A stretch of 64,000 nucleotides of DNA from Shewanella polaris (GCF_006385555.1 NZ_CP041036.1:1178001-1242000), one strand, 5' to 3'. Positions 27,392 through 38,033 are shown, counted from the stretch's first letter. A program made the numbers and translations. The notes: generated from the sequence alone by a model not told the origin.

Positions 27392-27688
27392 ATGAATATA
27401 GAAAAAATGCAACATCAAGCTGATCATGCGGTCGTGTTGCTAAAAGCCTTAGCAAATGAGCGTAGACTGTTTATTTTGTGTCACCTACTTAACGAAGGTG
27501 AGATGTGTGTTGGTGAAATGAATAAGAAGCTGGGATTAAGTCAATCTGCTTTATCTCAACACTTGGCGTGGCTTCGTAAAGACAATTTAGTCTGTACTAG
27601 GAAAGAAGCCCAAACTGTGTTTTATTCATTAAAAAGTCATGAGGTAAAAGAGTTAATCCAAGTATTAAATAATATGTATTGTTATTAA
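27392..27688 (+). CDS. hlyU: ArsR/SmtB-family regulator, HlyU-like
   Basis: A 98-residue winged-helix regulator. The stretch LLKALANERRLFILCHLLNEGE, then LSQSALSQHLAWLRKD and RKEAQTVFYSL, closely resembles Vibrio HlyU, which activates toxin genes and relieves H-NS silencing. Two Cys, in FILCHLL and in the C-terminal MYCY, sit where HlyU has its redox-sensitive pair, so a thiol switch is possible; metal-binding Cys of classical ArsR proteins are not seen. ATG 27392 gives the family N-terminus; a longer in-frame start at 27317 adds unconserved residues. The targets here are unknown. A large hairpin follows. Confidence 0.85.
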   Translation: MNIEKMQHQADHAVVLLKALANERRLFILCHLLNEGEMCVGEMNKKLGLSQSALSQHLAWLRKDNLVCTRKEAQTVFYSLKSHEVKELIQVLNNMYCY

Positions 27689-27698
27689 CTTAACTCCG

Positions 27699-27751
27699 TA
27701 AACGTCTTAACTAATGCATCTGATTTATGATGTATTAAGTTAAGACGTTTA
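27699..27751 (+). terminator. Long hairpin after hlyU-like gene
   Basis: The left arm 27699-27720 (TAAACGTCTTAACT then AATGCATC) pairs with 27729-27751 over about 21 bp, with one bulge and one mismatch. The T tract behind it is weak (AGTTTTAACT), so it may stabilise RNA ends as much as terminate. Confidence 0.5.
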
Positions 27752-27955
27752 GTTTTAACTGATACATGGTGTGTGTCGTAGTAAACGCTAATCAATTACA
27801 TATGTATGAAAGCATAATCATTCTGCACACTCAGTACTGTTAACCATCATTTAAGTGTTCAACTCATTATCGAAATAAATCCATTTTCATTCTGTACAAA
27901 ATCCCACAATTTATTCATTAGTCTTATTGAACCTAAATCCCAATAGCTGTTTTAT

Positions 27956-28045
27956 TTATTTTTTCATTGTTCTTCGTAATGCTTGACGGCCGTTTTCGGA
28001 TAACTTCCAGTATGTTTTTCTTAGATGATTGATGTTCGGCAACAT
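27956..28045 (-). pseudogene. Possible gene remnant (29-codon frame)
   Basis: The - strand frame begins MLPNINHLRKTYWKLSENG and ends RQALRRTMKK, with a composition like the C-terminal end of a winged-helix protein. An in-frame stop lies just upstream of the ATG and there is no ribosome site, so it is either decay debris or chance. I cannot assign a family. Confidence 0.2.
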
Positions 28046-28244
28046 TGCGGCTGTGACTAATTAGTACAGAATTGATGACGTCAAAGGACGTAGATTTGAA
28101 TGGTATTGTTTTTTAGCGGTGCAACATTGTGGCAGAGAAGTTATATTGCTAAGCGACAAGATGATTACATTTCTAGATGAATTATTGGTTGTTGGATGGG
28201 GTGGCTAAGGGGAGGCATAAGATAAGCTGGTAAAAAACAGGTAT

Positions 28245-28272
28245 AAAAAAACCGGCCTAAGCCGGTTTTTTA
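28245..28272. terminator. rpsT terminator
   Basis: AAAAAACCGGC / GCCGGTTTTTT, directly after the rpsT stop. Confidence 0.9.
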
Positions 28273-28289
28273 AATCTTAAACAAAAAAC

Positions 28290-28556
28290 TTAAGCTGCAA
28301 TAGCTTTAATTTTTGCGTTTAAGCGAGCCTTCTGACGAGCGGCTTTATTCTTATGAATAAGACCTTTAGTCGCCATACGGTCAACAATCGGTTGTGCAGT
28401 AGCGAACGCTTCTGTAGCCGCTTTATGATCACCGCTTTTGATAGCCGCGATGACTCTTTTAACGTATGTACGTAACATAGAGCGACGACTAGCGTTATGC
28501 TGGCGACGCTTTTCAGACTGAAGCGCGCGCTTCTTTGCAGACTTGCTATTAGCCAA
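28290..28556 (-). CDS. rpsT: 30S ribosomal protein S20
   Basis: An 88-residue, highly basic primary 16S rRNA-binding protein. [21 protein letters not shown] at the N-terminus (core [16 protein letters not shown]) and [15 protein letters not shown] near the end are the standard S20 signatures. It is transcribed alone, divergently from murJ, the arrangement seen in many gammaproteobacteria. AGGAGT lies before the ATG. S20 represses its own translation in E. coli; no specific element is evident here. Confidence 0.98.
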   Translation of the reverse strand: MANSKSAKKRALQSEKRRQHNASRRSMLRTYVKRVIAAIKSGDHKAATEAFATAQPIVDRMATKGLIHKNKAARQKARLNAKIKAIAA

Positions 28557-28814
28557 GGTGCAACTCCTAAAAACTGGATTTGATACTTTTAAGGCCGAGG
28601 AATATGCCTGCTTTTTATCGTTTTGTCAACGACTGCAATTAAATATTTATCATAAAGATAAATTAATCCAATCTAGCGTGCCTTTCTTCAACCCAACTCG
28701 TGTAATATGTGGCGCATTCTACCAGCTCTTGAGTCTGTGTGACAGAGTTATAATCGAATATTTGTTATAAAACCCATTAATTTTCTTACAAGTGATTGAG
28801 TGTCCGGGGGCTGT

Positions 28815-30374
28815 TTGAGCAAAAAATTATTTAAATCAGGTTTAGTCGTAAGTGTTATGACGCTGATTTCGCGAGTATTAGGTTTGGTTCGTGATGTGGT
28901 CATTGCCAATTTAATGGGCGCAGGTAGTAGTGCAGATGTATTTTTCTTTGCCAATAAAATTCCAAATTTTTTAAGGCGACTATTTGCCGAAGGTGCTTTT
29001 GCTCAAGCGTTTGTTCCGGTATTAACTGAATATCAAGAGAAAATGACGCCAGAAGATACCCGTGAGCTGATTAGTAAAGTGGCAGGAACGTTAGGCGTGC
29101 TGGTGACGATAGTGACTTTGGTCGGTGTTGTTTGTTCACCCGTACTGGCAGCTCTTTTTGGTGGTGGTTGGTTTGTGGACTGGTTAAATGATGGACCTAA
29201 CGCCGAAAAGTTTGAACTTGCTTCCGTTATGTTAAAAATAACCTTTCCTTATTTATGGTTTATTACCTTCACGGCCTTAGCGGGTTCGATACTAAATACT
29301 CGTGGCCGTTTTGCTGTATCAGCCTTCACTCCGGTATTTTTAAATGTTTCTATTATTGCAGTAGCTATGTGGTATGCGCACACATTAGAAAATCCTGAAA
29401 TCGGTTTGGCATGGGGTGTTTTTGTTGGTGGCTTAATCCAGTTTTTATTCCAAATTCCATTTTTAATCCGTGAGAAAGCCCTGGTTAGGCCTTCTTGGGG
29501 ATGGAATCATCCTGGTGTGGTAAAAATTAGAACATTAATGATCCCCGCTTTATTTGGGGTATCGGTTTCACAAATCAATTTATTGTTCGATACATTTATA
29601 GCGAGCTTTTTAATGACGGGGTCTATTAGCTGGCTTTATTACTCCGATCGTTTACTTGAGTTTCCTTTGGGCTTATTTGGCATTGCTATTGCGACAGTTA
29701 TTTTGCCAGCATTATCGCAAAAACATGTTAATGCCCAAGGAAGTGGTTTTAATCAAACCATGGATTGGGGAGTTAAAGCCATTTTGTTATTAGGTACTCC
29801 GGCAATGCTAGGGCTAATCATTCTCGCAAAGCCAATGCTGATGGTGTTGTTTATGCGCGGTGCATTTAGCCTAAATGACGTTGAAATGGCATCATACAGC
29901 TTGGTTGCTTATGGCTGTGGTTTATTGAGCTTTATGATGATTAAAGTCTTAGCTCCGGGATACTATTCACGCCAAGACACTAAAACGCCAGTTAAATATG
30001 GCATCATTGCCATGGTCTGCAATATGGTGTTCAATCTTATTTTTGCGATTCCATTTGGCTATGTAGGTTTAGCTATTGCAACATCAATGTCTGCGCTGTT
30101 AAATGCTAGTTTGTTATATCGAGGTTTACATAAAGCGGGCGTTTATCAAATGAGCCGTCAAACGTTGTTTTTCTTATTTAAAGTGATCATTTCAACCGCC
30201 TTGATGAGCATTGCTATTTTGTATTTTATGCCACAGCTTACAGTATGGTTAGAATTGCATACCTTTGAGCGTATGCTTATGTTGATTGAGCTTATTGTCG
30301 GTGGGGCGGTTATTTATTTATTGAGTTTACTTCTCTTAGGTGTCCGCCCATGGAAAATTAAGCATCAAGGTTAA
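28815..30374 (+). CDS. murJ: Lipid II flippase MurJ
   Basis: An inner-membrane protein of 519 residues and about 14 helices that exports the peptidoglycan precursor lipid II. Family blocks are TLISRVLGLVRDVVIANLMGAG (core SRVLGLVRDVVIA), the DVFFFANKIPNFLRRLFAEGAF region (core KIPNFLRRLFAEGAFAQAF), and YYSDRLLEFPLGLFGIAIAT (core SDRLLEFPLGLFG). The likely start is TTG 28815 (SKKLFKSG); a GTG at 28800 extends it by five residues. A GGGGG run 5 bp before the TTG may be the ribosome site. It lies ahead of the ribF-ispH operon. Confidence 0.95.
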   Translation: MSKKLFKSGLVVSVMTLISRVLGLVRDVVIANLMGAGSSADVFFFANKIPNFLRRLFAEGAFAQAFVPVLTEYQEKMTPEDTRELISKVAGTLGVLVTIVTLVGVVCSPVLAALFGGGWFVDWLNDGPNAEKFELASVMLKITFPYLWFITFTALAGSILNTRGRFAVSAFTPVFLNVSIIAVAMWYAHTLENPEIGLAWGVFVGGLIQFLFQIPFLIREKALVRPSWGWNHPGVVKIRTLMIPALFGVSVSQINLLFDTFIASFLMTGSISWLYYSDRLLEFPLGLFGIAIATVILPALSQKHVNAQGSGFNQTMDWGVKAILLLGTPAMLGLIILAKPMLMVLFMRGAFSLNDVEMASYSLVAYGCGLLSFMMIKVLAPGYYSRQDTKTPVKYGIIAMVCNMVFNLIFAIPFGYVGLAIATSMSALLNASLLYRGLHKAGVYQMSRQTLFFLFKVIISTALMSIAILYFMPQLTVWLELHTFERMLMLIELIVGGAVIYLLSLLLLGVRPWKIKHQG

Positions 30375-30510
30375 TTTATCCTATTTGAATGGCTGAGCGA
30401 ATATCGACGGATTATCCTAAATCCGGTGTAATAATCTGAGCTTGAAACTCGCATCTGACATTGGTTTGGGTATATAATCTGCCGATTTGCTACAGGCAGT
30501 ATTGGGCGTA

Positions 30511-31446
30511 ATGGAATTAATTCGCGGTATACACAATATTTTACCTTCCCATCATGGTTGCGTTTTGACCATTGGGAATTTTGATGGTGTTCATCGTGGC
30601 CATGCGCAGGTGATAAGCAGCTTGGTTAATAAAGCTAATCATTTTCAATTACCTGCAAGGTTAATGACCTTTGAGCCTCAACCACAAGAACGCTTTCGTG
30701 GTACTGATGCGCCAGCTCGCCTCAGTCTTCTACGTGATAAAATTAGATTGTTAGATGAGCTTAAAGTTGATCAGTTACTTTGTATCAATTTTACAGCTGC
30801 CTTTGCCAGTCAACCTGCGGAAGCGTTTATTGAAGAGTTACTGGTTAAGAAGCTTGGGGTTAAATATCTTGTTGTTGGTGATGATTTTTGCTTTGGTAAA
30901 GGTCGTTTAGGTAATTTTGATATGCTGGTTGAAGCTGGCAAGAAGTTTGGCTTTACGGTTGTCAGTACCCAGAGCTTTGTTGTTGGGTCATCACGGGTAA
31001 GCTCTACTGCAGTGAGAGAGCAACTAGCATTAGGGCACTTAGAACAAGCAAGACGTTTATTGGGTCATCCTTTCATTTTAAGTGGTAAGGTTGCTCACGG
31101 ACAAAAATTAGGCCGTACAATCGGTTTTCCAACCGCCAATATTGCACTAAAGCGACACGTTGTGCCTGTTCGAGGGGTGTTTGCGGTTCGTTTGTATTGG
31201 GATGGCAGTGATATTTACGAGGGTGTCGCCAATGTGGGCTTTAGACCAACTGTCAATGGTCAAACCTGCAGGTTAGAAGTCCATTTGTTTGATTTTGATA
31301 GTGATTTATATGGCAAACGAGTGGAAGTGGAATTAGTCGCAAAGATCCGTGATGAACACCCCTTTGATTCATTGGACGCGCTAAAAAAACAGATTTTAAA
31401 TGATGCAAATGAAGCTCGCGCTTTATTTAGTAACGATGCTAGCTGA
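30511..31446 (+). CDS. ribF: Bifunctional riboflavin kinase / FAD synthetase
   Basis: A 311-residue cytoplasmic enzyme that converts riboflavin to FMN and then FAD. The N-terminal nucleotidyltransferase has GNFDGVHRGHAQ and VSSTAVREQLALG. The C-terminal kinase from about residue 183 has GRTIGFPTANI and GVFAVRLYWDG. The ATG 30511 (MELIRGIHNI) matches family starts; an upstream frame to 30487 is not conserved. A TATAAT at 30473-30478 could be a -10. It is first in the ribF-ileS-lspA-fkpB-ispH cluster, the E. coli order. No FMN riboswitch is visible. Confidence 0.96.
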   Translation: MELIRGIHNILPSHHGCVLTIGNFDGVHRGHAQVISSLVNKANHFQLPARLMTFEPQPQERFRGTDAPARLSLLRDKIRLLDELKVDQLLCINFTAAFASQPAEAFIEELLVKKLGVKYLVVGDDFCFGKGRLGNFDMLVEAGKKFGFTVVSTQSFVVGSSRVSSTAVREQLALGHLEQARRLLGHPFILSGKVAHGQKLGRTIGFPTANIALKRHVVPVRGVFAVRLYWDGSDIYEGVANVGFRPTVNGQTCRLEVHLFDFDSDLYGKRVEVELVAKIRDEHPFDSLDALKKQILNDANEARALFSNDAS

Positions 31447-31479
31447 AACGAATCAGCGTTAAATAACGGTATGGGATCA

Positions 31480-34302
31480 ATGAGCGACTATAAATTTACT
31501 TTGAATTTACCGGAAACAGAGTTTCCGATGCGCGGTAATTTGGCCAATCGCGAGCCAGAAATGTTAAATCGTTGGACGCAAGATGGACTGTATCAACAGA
31601 TCCGTGAAAGTCGTGCTGGACGTAAATCTTTTATTCTGCATGATGGCCCTCCATACGCCAATGGCAGTATTCATATTGGTCATTCCGTAAACAAAATTCT
31701 TAAAGACATTATTATAAAGTCAAAAACCATGTCTGGTTTTGACGCACCTTATATTCCTGGTTGGGATTGTCATGGATTACCGATTGAGCTGAAAGTTGAG
31801 CAAAAAGTCGGCAAGCCAGGTGTTAAGATTTCTGCTGCTGAATTTCGTGAAGAATGTCGCAAATATGCCGCTATCCAAGTTAACGGTCAACGCGAAGACT
31901 TTATTCGTTTAGGTGTATTAGGTGATTGGCAAAATCCGTATTTAACCATGGATTTTTCAACTGAAGCGAATATTGTTCGTTCACTCGCAAAAGTGATTGA
32001 AAGCGGTCATTTGCACAAAGGTGTTAAACCTGTGCATTGGTGTACCGACTGTGGTTCAGCATTAGCTGAAGCCGAAGTTGAATATGAAGATAAAACATCA
32101 CCAGCAATCGATGTGGCTTTTTTTGCCGTTGATAGCTCAGCTGTTGCCGCTAAGTTTGGCGTTGAGAATTATACTAAACCGGTAGCGATGGCTATTTGGA
32201 CTACCACGCCGTGGACCATGCCTGCTAACCGCGCATTATCACTGAGTCCTGAGTTAGATTATAGCTTGGTTGAATTTGTGAAAGAGGGTAAAACCACTAC
32301 TTTGATTTTGGCTCAAGTACTGGTTGAGTCATGTCTTGAGCGTTATGGCGCGGAGTCACACACTATTTTAGGTGAAGTGAAAGGCGCTGAGCTTGAGTTA
32401 ATGCGCTTTAATCATCCATTTTATGCTTTTGATGTGCCAGCTATTTTAGGTGACCATGTTACGACTGATGCGGGTACCGGTATTGTACATACTGCACCAG
32501 GTCACGGTCAGGACGATTTTATTGTCGGTCAAAAATACGGTTTAGAAGTCGCTAACCCTGTTGGCGATAACGGCGTGTTTAAAGCTGACACTGAATTTTT
32601 TGCCGGTCAGCATGTCTTTAAAGCCAACGCTAATGTGATTGCGCTGTTAGAAGAAAAGGGGGCACTACTTCAGCATGTAGCTATCCGCCATAGCTATCCG
32701 CATTGCTGGCGCCACAAAACACCAATTATCTTCCGTGCGACACCACAGTGGTTTATTTCAATGGATAACCATGGCTTGCGTACACAAGCACTGGAAGAGA
32801 TAAAGAAAACCAAGTGGATCCCTGATTGGGGCCAAAGCCGTATTGAAAAGATGGTCGAAAACCGTCCTGATTGGTGTATTTCACGTCAGCGTACATGGGG
32901 CGTGCCTATTACTTTGTTTGTAAATCGCGAAACGGAAGAATTGCACCCAGACAGCATTTCATTAATGGAACGTGTAGCGCATCGCATTGAACAACAAGGC
33001 ATTCAAGCTTGGTGGGATTTAGATGCCAGTGAATTGTTAGGTGATGAAGCAGATCAGTACCGTAAAGTCACAGACACATTAGACGTTTGGTTTGACTCAG
33101 GTTCATCATTCTCATCAGTTGTTGCTGCTCGTCCAGAGTTTCATGGACATGAAATTGATTTGTATTTAGAAGGTAGCGATCAGCATCGTGGTTGGTTTAT
33201 GTCATCATTGATGATTTCAACCGCGATGAATGGTAAAGCACCTTACAAACAAGTCTTGACCCATGGTTTTACCGTTGATGGTAAAGGCCGCAAAATGTCA
33301 AAATCTGTTGGTAACGTTATTGCACCTTTACAAGTGATCAATAAACTCGGTGCCGATATTTTACGCTTATGGGTTGCTGCAACTGATTACAGCGGTGAAA
33401 TGACCGTTTCTGATGAGATTTTAAATCGTAGTGCAGATGCGTATCGTCGTATCCGTAACACGGCCCGTTTCTTGTTGGCAAACTTGAATGGCTTTAACCC
33501 AGAAACCGATATGATTGCAACTGAAGACATGGTTGCGTTAGATCGTTGGGTGGTGCGTCGTGCTGCTGCATTACAACAAGAAATTATCGAAGCGTATGAC
33601 CAATACAACTTTCATTTAGTCACTCAAAAACTGATGCAGTTCTGTTCTGTAGAGTTAGGCAGTTTCTATCTTGATATTATTAAAGATCGCCAATATACCG
33701 CTAAGCAGGAAGGTCATGCTCGTCGTAGCTGTCAATCTGCGCTTTATCTTATTGCTGAGGCTATGGTGCGCTGGATGGCGCCAATATTAAGCTTCACAGC
33801 CGATGAAGTATGGCAATTATTGCCAGGTAAGCGTGAAAAGTACGTCTTTACTCAAGAATGGTATCAAGGCTTAGAATCAATCACACTTGAAAGTGACTTG
33901 AGCGATGAATATTGGGAGAAACTGTTAACTGTCCGTAATGAAGTCAACAAAGTACTCGAACAAGCGCGTCGTGATAAACGTATTGGTGGTTCATTAGAAG
34001 CCGAAGTGACATTGTACGCTGATGCTGATTTAGCTGCCGAGTTAGCAAAAGTAGGTGATGAGTTACGTTTTATTCTTATAACCTCTAAAGCGGCTGTTGC
34101 GGATATATCTGAAGCTGGTGATGATGCCATTGAAACTGAGTTGAGTTCACTCAAATTAGTGGTTACCAAAAGTGCAGCAGAAAAATGTGAACGTTGCTGG
34201 CACTACCGCGAAGAAGTCGGCACTATCGAAGCTCACCCAACATTGTGTCAACGCTGTGTGACCAATATTGAAGGTGAAGGCGAACAACGCGAATTCGCTT
34301 AA
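31480..34302 (+). CDS. ileS: Isoleucyl-tRNA synthetase
   Basis: A 940-residue class I synthetase that charges tRNA-Ile and edits valine. The start [20 protein letters not shown] matches E. coli. The HIGH-type motif is in [15 protein letters not shown] and the KMSKS motif in [12 protein letters not shown]. The editing domain lies between about residues 200 and 400 ([14 protein letters not shown]), and the C-terminal zinc site has CERCWHY and CQRCV. ATG 31480 is preferred over an ATG three codons earlier because it gives the family N-terminus. It is 33 bp after ribF. Confidence 0.98.
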   Translation: MSDYKFTLNLPETEFPMRGNLANREPEMLNRWTQDGLYQQIRESRAGRKSFILHDGPPYANGSIHIGHSVNKILKDIIIKSKTMSGFDAPYIPGWDCHGLPIELKVEQKVGKPGVKISAAEFREECRKYAAIQVNGQREDFIRLGVLGDWQNPYLTMDFSTEANIVRSLAKVIESGHLHKGVKPVHWCTDCGSALAEAEVEYEDKTSPAIDVAFFAVDSSAVAAKFGVENYTKPVAMAIWTTTPWTMPANRALSLSPELDYSLVEFVKEGKTTTLILAQVLVESCLERYGAESHTILGEVKGAELELMRFNHPFYAFDVPAILGDHVTTDAGTGIVHTAPGHGQDDFIVGQKYGLEVANPVGDNGVFKADTEFFAGQHVFKANANVIALLEEKGALLQHVAIRHSYPHCWRHKTPIIFRATPQWFISMDNHGLRTQALEEIKKTKWIPDWGQSRIEKMVENRPDWCISRQRTWGVPITLFVNRETEELHPDSISLMERVAHRIEQQGIQAWWDLDASELLGDEADQYRKVTDTLDVWFDSGSSFSSVVAARPEFHGHEIDLYLEGSDQHRGWFMSSLMISTAMNGKAPYKQVLTHGFTVDGKGRKMSKSVGNVIAPLQVINKLGADILRLWVAATDYSGEMTVSDEILNRSADAYRRIRNTARFLLANLNGFNPETDMIATEDMVALDRWVVRRAAALQQEIIEAYDQYNFHLVTQKLMQFCSVELGSFYLDIIKDRQYTAKQEGHARRSCQSALYLIAEAMVRWMAPILSFTADEVWQLLPGKREKYVFTQEWYQGLESITLESDLSDEYWEKLLTVRNEVNKVLEQARRDKRIGGSLEAEVTLYADADLAAELAKVGDELRFILITSKAAVADISEAGDDAIETELSSLKLVVTKSAAEKCERCWHYREEVGTIEAHPTLCQRCVTNIEGEGEQREFA

Positions 34303-34315
34303 GGAAGCATTGATA

Positions 34316-34828
34316 ATGAGTACTGCGCCATTAACATGGAAAGACAGTGGCTTGCGTTGGTATTGGGTAGCTGCATTGGTGTTTTTAGCCGATCAGCTAT
34401 CTAAACAATGGGTCCTGGCAAATTTTGAACTGTATGAATCGGTAAAGTTACTGCCATTTTTTAATTTCACCTACGTGAGAAATTATGGGGCAGCCTTTAG
34501 CTTTTTAGATGATGCAGGCGGTTGGCAGCGCTGGTTTTTTGCTGTCATTGCCATTGGTTTTAGTACGTTATTGACCATTTGGCTTCGTAAACAATCACAT
34601 ACCATGGTGCGCAGCAATCTAGCGTTTACCTTCGTTATTGGCGGGGCTCTAGGGAACTTAGTTGATCGTTTAATGCATGGCTTTGTGGTCGATTTTATCG
34701 ACTTTTATTGGAATACCAGCCATTACCCTGCGTTTAATATTGCCGATGCAGGCATCTTTATTGGTGCGGTGTTGATCATTTGGGAATCATTTAAACCCGA
34801 TGCAAAACCATCGAAGGAGCAAGAGTAA
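34316..34828 (+). CDS. lspA: Lipoprotein signal peptidase (SPase II)
   Basis: A 170-residue inner-membrane aspartyl protease with four helices that cleaves prolipoproteins after lipidation. Family blocks are FLADQLSKQWVLANF, NYGAAFSFLDDAGGWQRWFF, and the two catalytic Asp regions GNLVDRLMHGFVVDFIDF and FNIADAGIFIGAVLI. AAGGAAG at 34301-34307, 8 bp before ATG 34316, defines the start; the upstream in-frame extension overlaps the end of ileS. It is followed by fkpB after 2 bp. Confidence 0.97.
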   Translation: MSTAPLTWKDSGLRWYWVAALVFLADQLSKQWVLANFELYESVKLLPFFNFTYVRNYGAAFSFLDDAGGWQRWFFAVIAIGFSTLLTIWLRKQSHTMVRSNLAFTFVIGGALGNLVDRLMHGFVVDFIDFYWNTSHYPAFNIADAGIFIGAVLIIWESFKPDAKPSKEQE

Positions 34829-34830
34829 CA

Positions 34831-35274
34831 GTGACAGATTTAACTCAACAAGACAGTCGTTCATTATTATGTCATATGAACATTGTACTGGAAGATGGTT
34901 CAACAGCAGACAGCACTAAAGCATCTGGAAAACCAGCTCGTTTGAATATTGGTGACGGTAGCCTAAGCCCAGCCTTTGAAGAGCAGCTTAACAATTTGAA
35001 TGAAGGTGATAAGCACACATTTACCCTAGCGGCACAAGATGCTTTTGGTGAATCAAACCCTGATGCGATTCATTATATGGACAGAAGCCGTTTTCCTGCT
35101 GATATGAAGCTTGAAGAAGGCGTTATTGTGAGTTTTGCAGGCCCAGGTGGCAGCGAAATACCGGGTATTGTTCGCGATACTGCTGGCGATTCCATTACCG
35201 TCGACTTAAACCACCCACTAGCAGGTCGCGTGATTACGTTTGAACTTGAAGTGATCAGTGTCATAACTGAGTAA
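34831..35274 (+). CDS. fkpB: FKBP-type peptidyl-prolyl isomerase FkpB (SlpA)
   Basis: A 147-residue SlyD-like FKBP without the His-rich tail. [26 protein letters not shown] (core [16 protein letters not shown]), [12 protein letters not shown] and the C-terminal [17 protein letters not shown] are family features. The start is GTG 34831, only 2 bp after the lspA stop, so translation is probably coupled. The lspA-fkpB-ispH order is as in E. coli. Its substrate is unknown, though coupling to lspA and ispH is ancient. Confidence 0.95.
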   Translation: MTDLTQQDSRSLLCHMNIVLEDGSTADSTKASGKPARLNIGDGSLSPAFEEQLNNLNEGDKHTFTLAAQDAFGESNPDAIHYMDRSRFPADMKLEEGVIVSFAGPGGSEIPGIVRDTAGDSITVDLNHPLAGRVITFELEVISVITE

Positions 35275-35284
35275 AAGGTATCAC

Positions 35285-36244
35285 ATGCTAAAAGTAGATC
35301 CGACGTCTCCTGAACTGAGTATTTTACTGGCTAACCCTCGCGGATTTTGCGCTGGAGTTGATCGTGCTATCAGTATTGTTGAGCGTGCTTTAGAGTTATT
35401 TGAACCGCCAATTTATGTACGTCATGAAGTAGTACATAATCGGTATGTGGTTGAAAATCTAAAACAGCGTGGTGCTCTTTTTATTGATGAACTTGATCAG
35501 GTACCAGACAACAGCATCGTTATCTTTAGCGCTCATGGTGTCTCACAAGCGGTAAGAAAAGAAGCTAAAGTGCGTGGTCTAAAAGTGTTTGATGCGACGT
35601 GTCCACTGGTGACAAAAGTGCATTTACAAGTGACTCGTGCAAGTCGTAAAGGTATCGAATGTATTTTGATTGGTCATGAAGGTCATCCAGAAGTGGAAGG
35701 CACCATGGGACAATATGATAACCCTAACGGTGGTGTTTATCTTATTGAATCACCTGAAGACGTAAATAATCTTCAGGTCAATAACCCAGATAACTTATGT
35801 TTTGTTACCCAAACCACGCTTTCTGTTGATGACACCTTAGATATCATTAGTGCACTACAACAACGTTTTCCTTCAATTGAAGGACCGCGTAAAGATGATA
35901 TTTGCTACGCGACACAAAATCGTCAAGATGCCGTGAGAAGTATGTCTGCTGAAGTCGATTTATTGATTGTTGTCGGCTCTAAAAATAGTTCTAATTCAAA
36001 TCGTTTACGTGAGTTAGCTGAAAAAACCGGTACTCAATCTTATTTAGTTGATACCGCCGCCGATGTTGAAGCTATATGGTTTAATAATGTAAAAAAAGTG
36101 GCAGTAACAGCAGGTGCGTCGGCTCCAGAAGTGTTAGTACAGCAAGTTGTTAATGCTATAGCGACGCTTGCACCAAGTGTGATTACTGAAATAGAAGGGC
36201 GTAAAGAAGATACTGTTTTTGCCGTACCTGCAGAATTACGCTAA
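35285..36244 (+). CDS. ispH: 4-hydroxy-3-methylbut-2-enyl diphosphate reductase
   Basis: A 319-residue iron-sulfur enzyme, the last step of the MEP isoprenoid pathway giving IPP and DMAPP. Three Cys ligands are in [26 protein letters not shown] and [24 protein letters not shown] and [11 protein letters not shown] complete the active site. AAAAGGTATC lies before the ATG. It is the last gene of the operon; an intrinsic terminator with the stem AACCCGC/GCGGGTT follows. Confidence 0.98.
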   Translation: MLKVDPTSPELSILLANPRGFCAGVDRAISIVERALELFEPPIYVRHEVVHNRYVVENLKQRGALFIDELDQVPDNSIVIFSAHGVSQAVRKEAKVRGLKVFDATCPLVTKVHLQVTRASRKGIECILIGHEGHPEVEGTMGQYDNPNGGVYLIESPEDVNNLQVNNPDNLCFVTQTTLSVDDTLDIISALQQRFPSIEGPRKDDICYATQNRQDAVRSMSAEVDLLIVVGSKNSSNSNRLRELAEKTGTQSYLVDTAADVEAIWFNNVKKVAVTAGASAPEVLVQQVVNAIATLAPSVITEIEGRKEDTVFAVPAELR

Positions 36245-36272
36245 GTAATTAAACTAAAAAGCGCTAAATTAT

Positions 36273-36306
36273 AACCCGCAACCTATTTTAGGGCGCGGGT
36301 TTTTTG
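36273..36306 (+). terminator. ispH operon terminator
   Basis: AACCCGC (36273-36279) pairs with GCGGGTT (36295-36301), followed by T residues. Confidence 0.8.
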
Positions 36307-36519
36307 TACTGAAAGGTAAACCGAGTATTATACTAATCAATCAATGCATCAATAATTAATGGTCAGTATACAATATTGATACTATCTGATTACATTTAAG
36401 TCAGCTATGATAAGTTTTGCCTTGTAACCAATATAGAGTTTTTGAGTACTTTCGTCTTACAATACATATCTCAAAGGTAGAGATTATTTTATGTTTATTT
36501 TTCTGGAGGGTTGACGCTC

Positions 36520-37074
36520 ATGTCACCAAAAAGGAATGGATTTTCCTTAATTGAAGTAATGGTATCACTGGTTATTCTGGTGATAGGCCTTATTGGTATT
36601 TTTAATCTTCATTTAGTTTCCAAAAAAGGCAGTTTTGAATCTTTTCAGCAAACTCAAGCATCATATTATGCTAATGATATTATTAATCGTATGCGCATAA
36701 ATAGTGGTCAACTAGCGACTTATGCAGGCACCTATACTGGCACAACCATTACATCCGCTAAAGCTTGTGACGTTGCTGTTGGTGTGACGGTTATTTGCAC
36801 CAATATTGAAACCAGGAACTGGGATTTATACCAGTGGGAACGAGCATTTTTAGGTGAAAACGAAAAATCTTCTGATAATAAAAATGTGGGAGGATTAGAT
36901 TCACCAACCGCGTGTATTGATATTAATACTACAAATGTAACAGTTGTTATAACTTGGAAAGGTGTACGAGCTTCATCAGACGGAACTGCAGATAAAAGTG
37001 ATTTTATTAAAGGGTGTGGTTCCAGTAGTGATAGGCGACGTACACTTGTTGTTAATACGGCGATAATAAGATGA
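36520..37074 (+). CDS. pilV: Type IV pilus minor pilin PilV
   Basis: A 184-residue pseudopilin exported through the pilus machinery. The prepilin cleavage motif is KRNG/FSLIEVMVSLVILVIG, with Glu at +5 and a hydrophobic stalk. Minor pilins of the FimU-PilV-W-X set prime assembly and carry the PilY1 adhesin at the tip. GGAGGG at 36505-36510, 9 bp before ATG 36520, sets the start; the TTG at 36511 directly follows that site and is too close. It is first in a six-gene operon and overlaps pilW by 4 bp. Confidence 0.92.
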   Translation: MSPKRNGFSLIEVMVSLVILVIGLIGIFNLHLVSKKGSFESFQQTQASYYANDIINRMRINSGQLATYAGTYTGTTITSAKACDVAVGVTVICTNIETRNWDLYQWERAFLGENEKSSDNKNVGGLDSPTACIDINTTNVTVVITWKGVRASSDGTADKSDFIKGCGSSSDRRRTLVVNTAIIR

Positions 37075-38033
37075 TGAGAATATTTAAAAGTCAACGAGGA
37101 ATGTCGTTGGTAGAGCTAATGGTCGCTATGTTAATCAGCCTTTTTTTAACAGCAGGGCTTTTTACTATGTTTAACATGTCTTCCAGTAATGTGACAACCA
37201 CAAGTCAATTTAATCAACTCCAAGAAAATGGTCGTATTGCTTTAGCTATAATGGAGAGAGACCTTAGTCAATTAGGTTTTTTGGGAGATTTTACTGGTAC
37301 AAATTTTAATGATATCAATAGTACATTTTCTGCAACCGCTGTTACTGTCGATTGCGTTGGTGCTGGGTTGAATAACGCCAGCTTCCCAGATACGACTCAG
37401 ACACCTAACTTTCGGCATTTATGGGGATATGAACAAGGCGTAAGTGCAGAAACCATGACTTGTATTACGCCGAATAGTAATACTGATGTAATTCAAATTA
37501 AACGTTTTATTGGGCCGCCTGTGACGGCATTAACTGCCACTCGCTATTATGCCGCGGCTTCGTCAGTTGAGGTTGTTTTTTTCAATGGCAGCGATGCAAT
37601 TCCTGGGGTTATTAATAGCCGATTATGGGAATATCAACATCATGTATATTTTATCCGCGATGATGGTGATATACCTGTATTAAGGCGTCGTACTCTTTCG
37701 ATAAATAATGGTATGAATAACGAAGAACAACTCGTTGAGGGCATAGAAAATATGCGTATTTTATATGGTTTTGACAGTAACGGCGATGGAACTGCAAATA
37801 GCTATATGCCAGTAGAAAATGTGACCACATTAATGTGGGATAATGCACTGTCTCAGCGTTTAGTTTCTTTAAGGTTATTCTTGCTAGTTCGTTCAAATGA
37901 AGAAGATGGTAGTTATAAAAATGATACGACTTATACGCTAGGGGATAAGACTATCGGTCCATTAAATGATAATTATCGACGTAAAGTCGTTTCAACCACC
38001 ATCATGTTAGACAATCAAATATTAATTAATTAA
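37071..38033 (+). CDS. pilW: Type IV pilus minor pilin PilW
   Basis: A 320-residue prepilin-like protein. The processing site is SQRG/MSLVELMVAMLISLFL with Glu at +5. The block QFNQLQENGRIALAIMERDLSQLGFLG (core LQENGRIALAIMERDL) is characteristic of PilW. The ATGA overlap with pilV indicates coupling; a second ATG immediately follows the first. The long variable C-terminal part fits the minor pilin that bridges to PilX and PilY1. An 84-bp gap separates it from pilX. Confidence 0.9.
   Translation: MMRIFKSQRGMSLVELMVAMLISLFLTAGLFTMFNMSSSNVTTTSQFNQLQENGRIALAIMERDLSQLGFLGDFTGTNFNDINSTFSATAVTVDCVGAGLNNASFPDTTQTPNFRHLWGYEQGVSAETMTCITPNSNTDVIQIKRFIGPPVTALTATRYYAAASSVEVVFFNGSDAIPGVINSRLWEYQHHVYFIRDDGDIPVLRRRTLSINNGMNNEEQLVEGIENMRILYGFDSNGDGTANSYMPVENVTTLMWDNALSQRLVSLRLFLLVRSNEEDGSYKNDTTYTLGDKTIGPLNDNYRRKVVSTTIMLDNQILIN

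Larger units (their letters stand above)
27689..28289. other. Intergenic region between hlyU-like gene and rpsT
   Basis: A 600-bp gap. It holds the hairpin at 27699-27751, the small reading-frame remnant at 27956-28045, and the rpsT terminator at 28245-28272. The remainder shows no gene. Confidence 0.6.

Noticed and set aside
30375..30510. FMN riboswitch ahead of ribF
   Set aside because: The spacer is 136 bp and lacks the conserved element; only a TATAAT box is seen.
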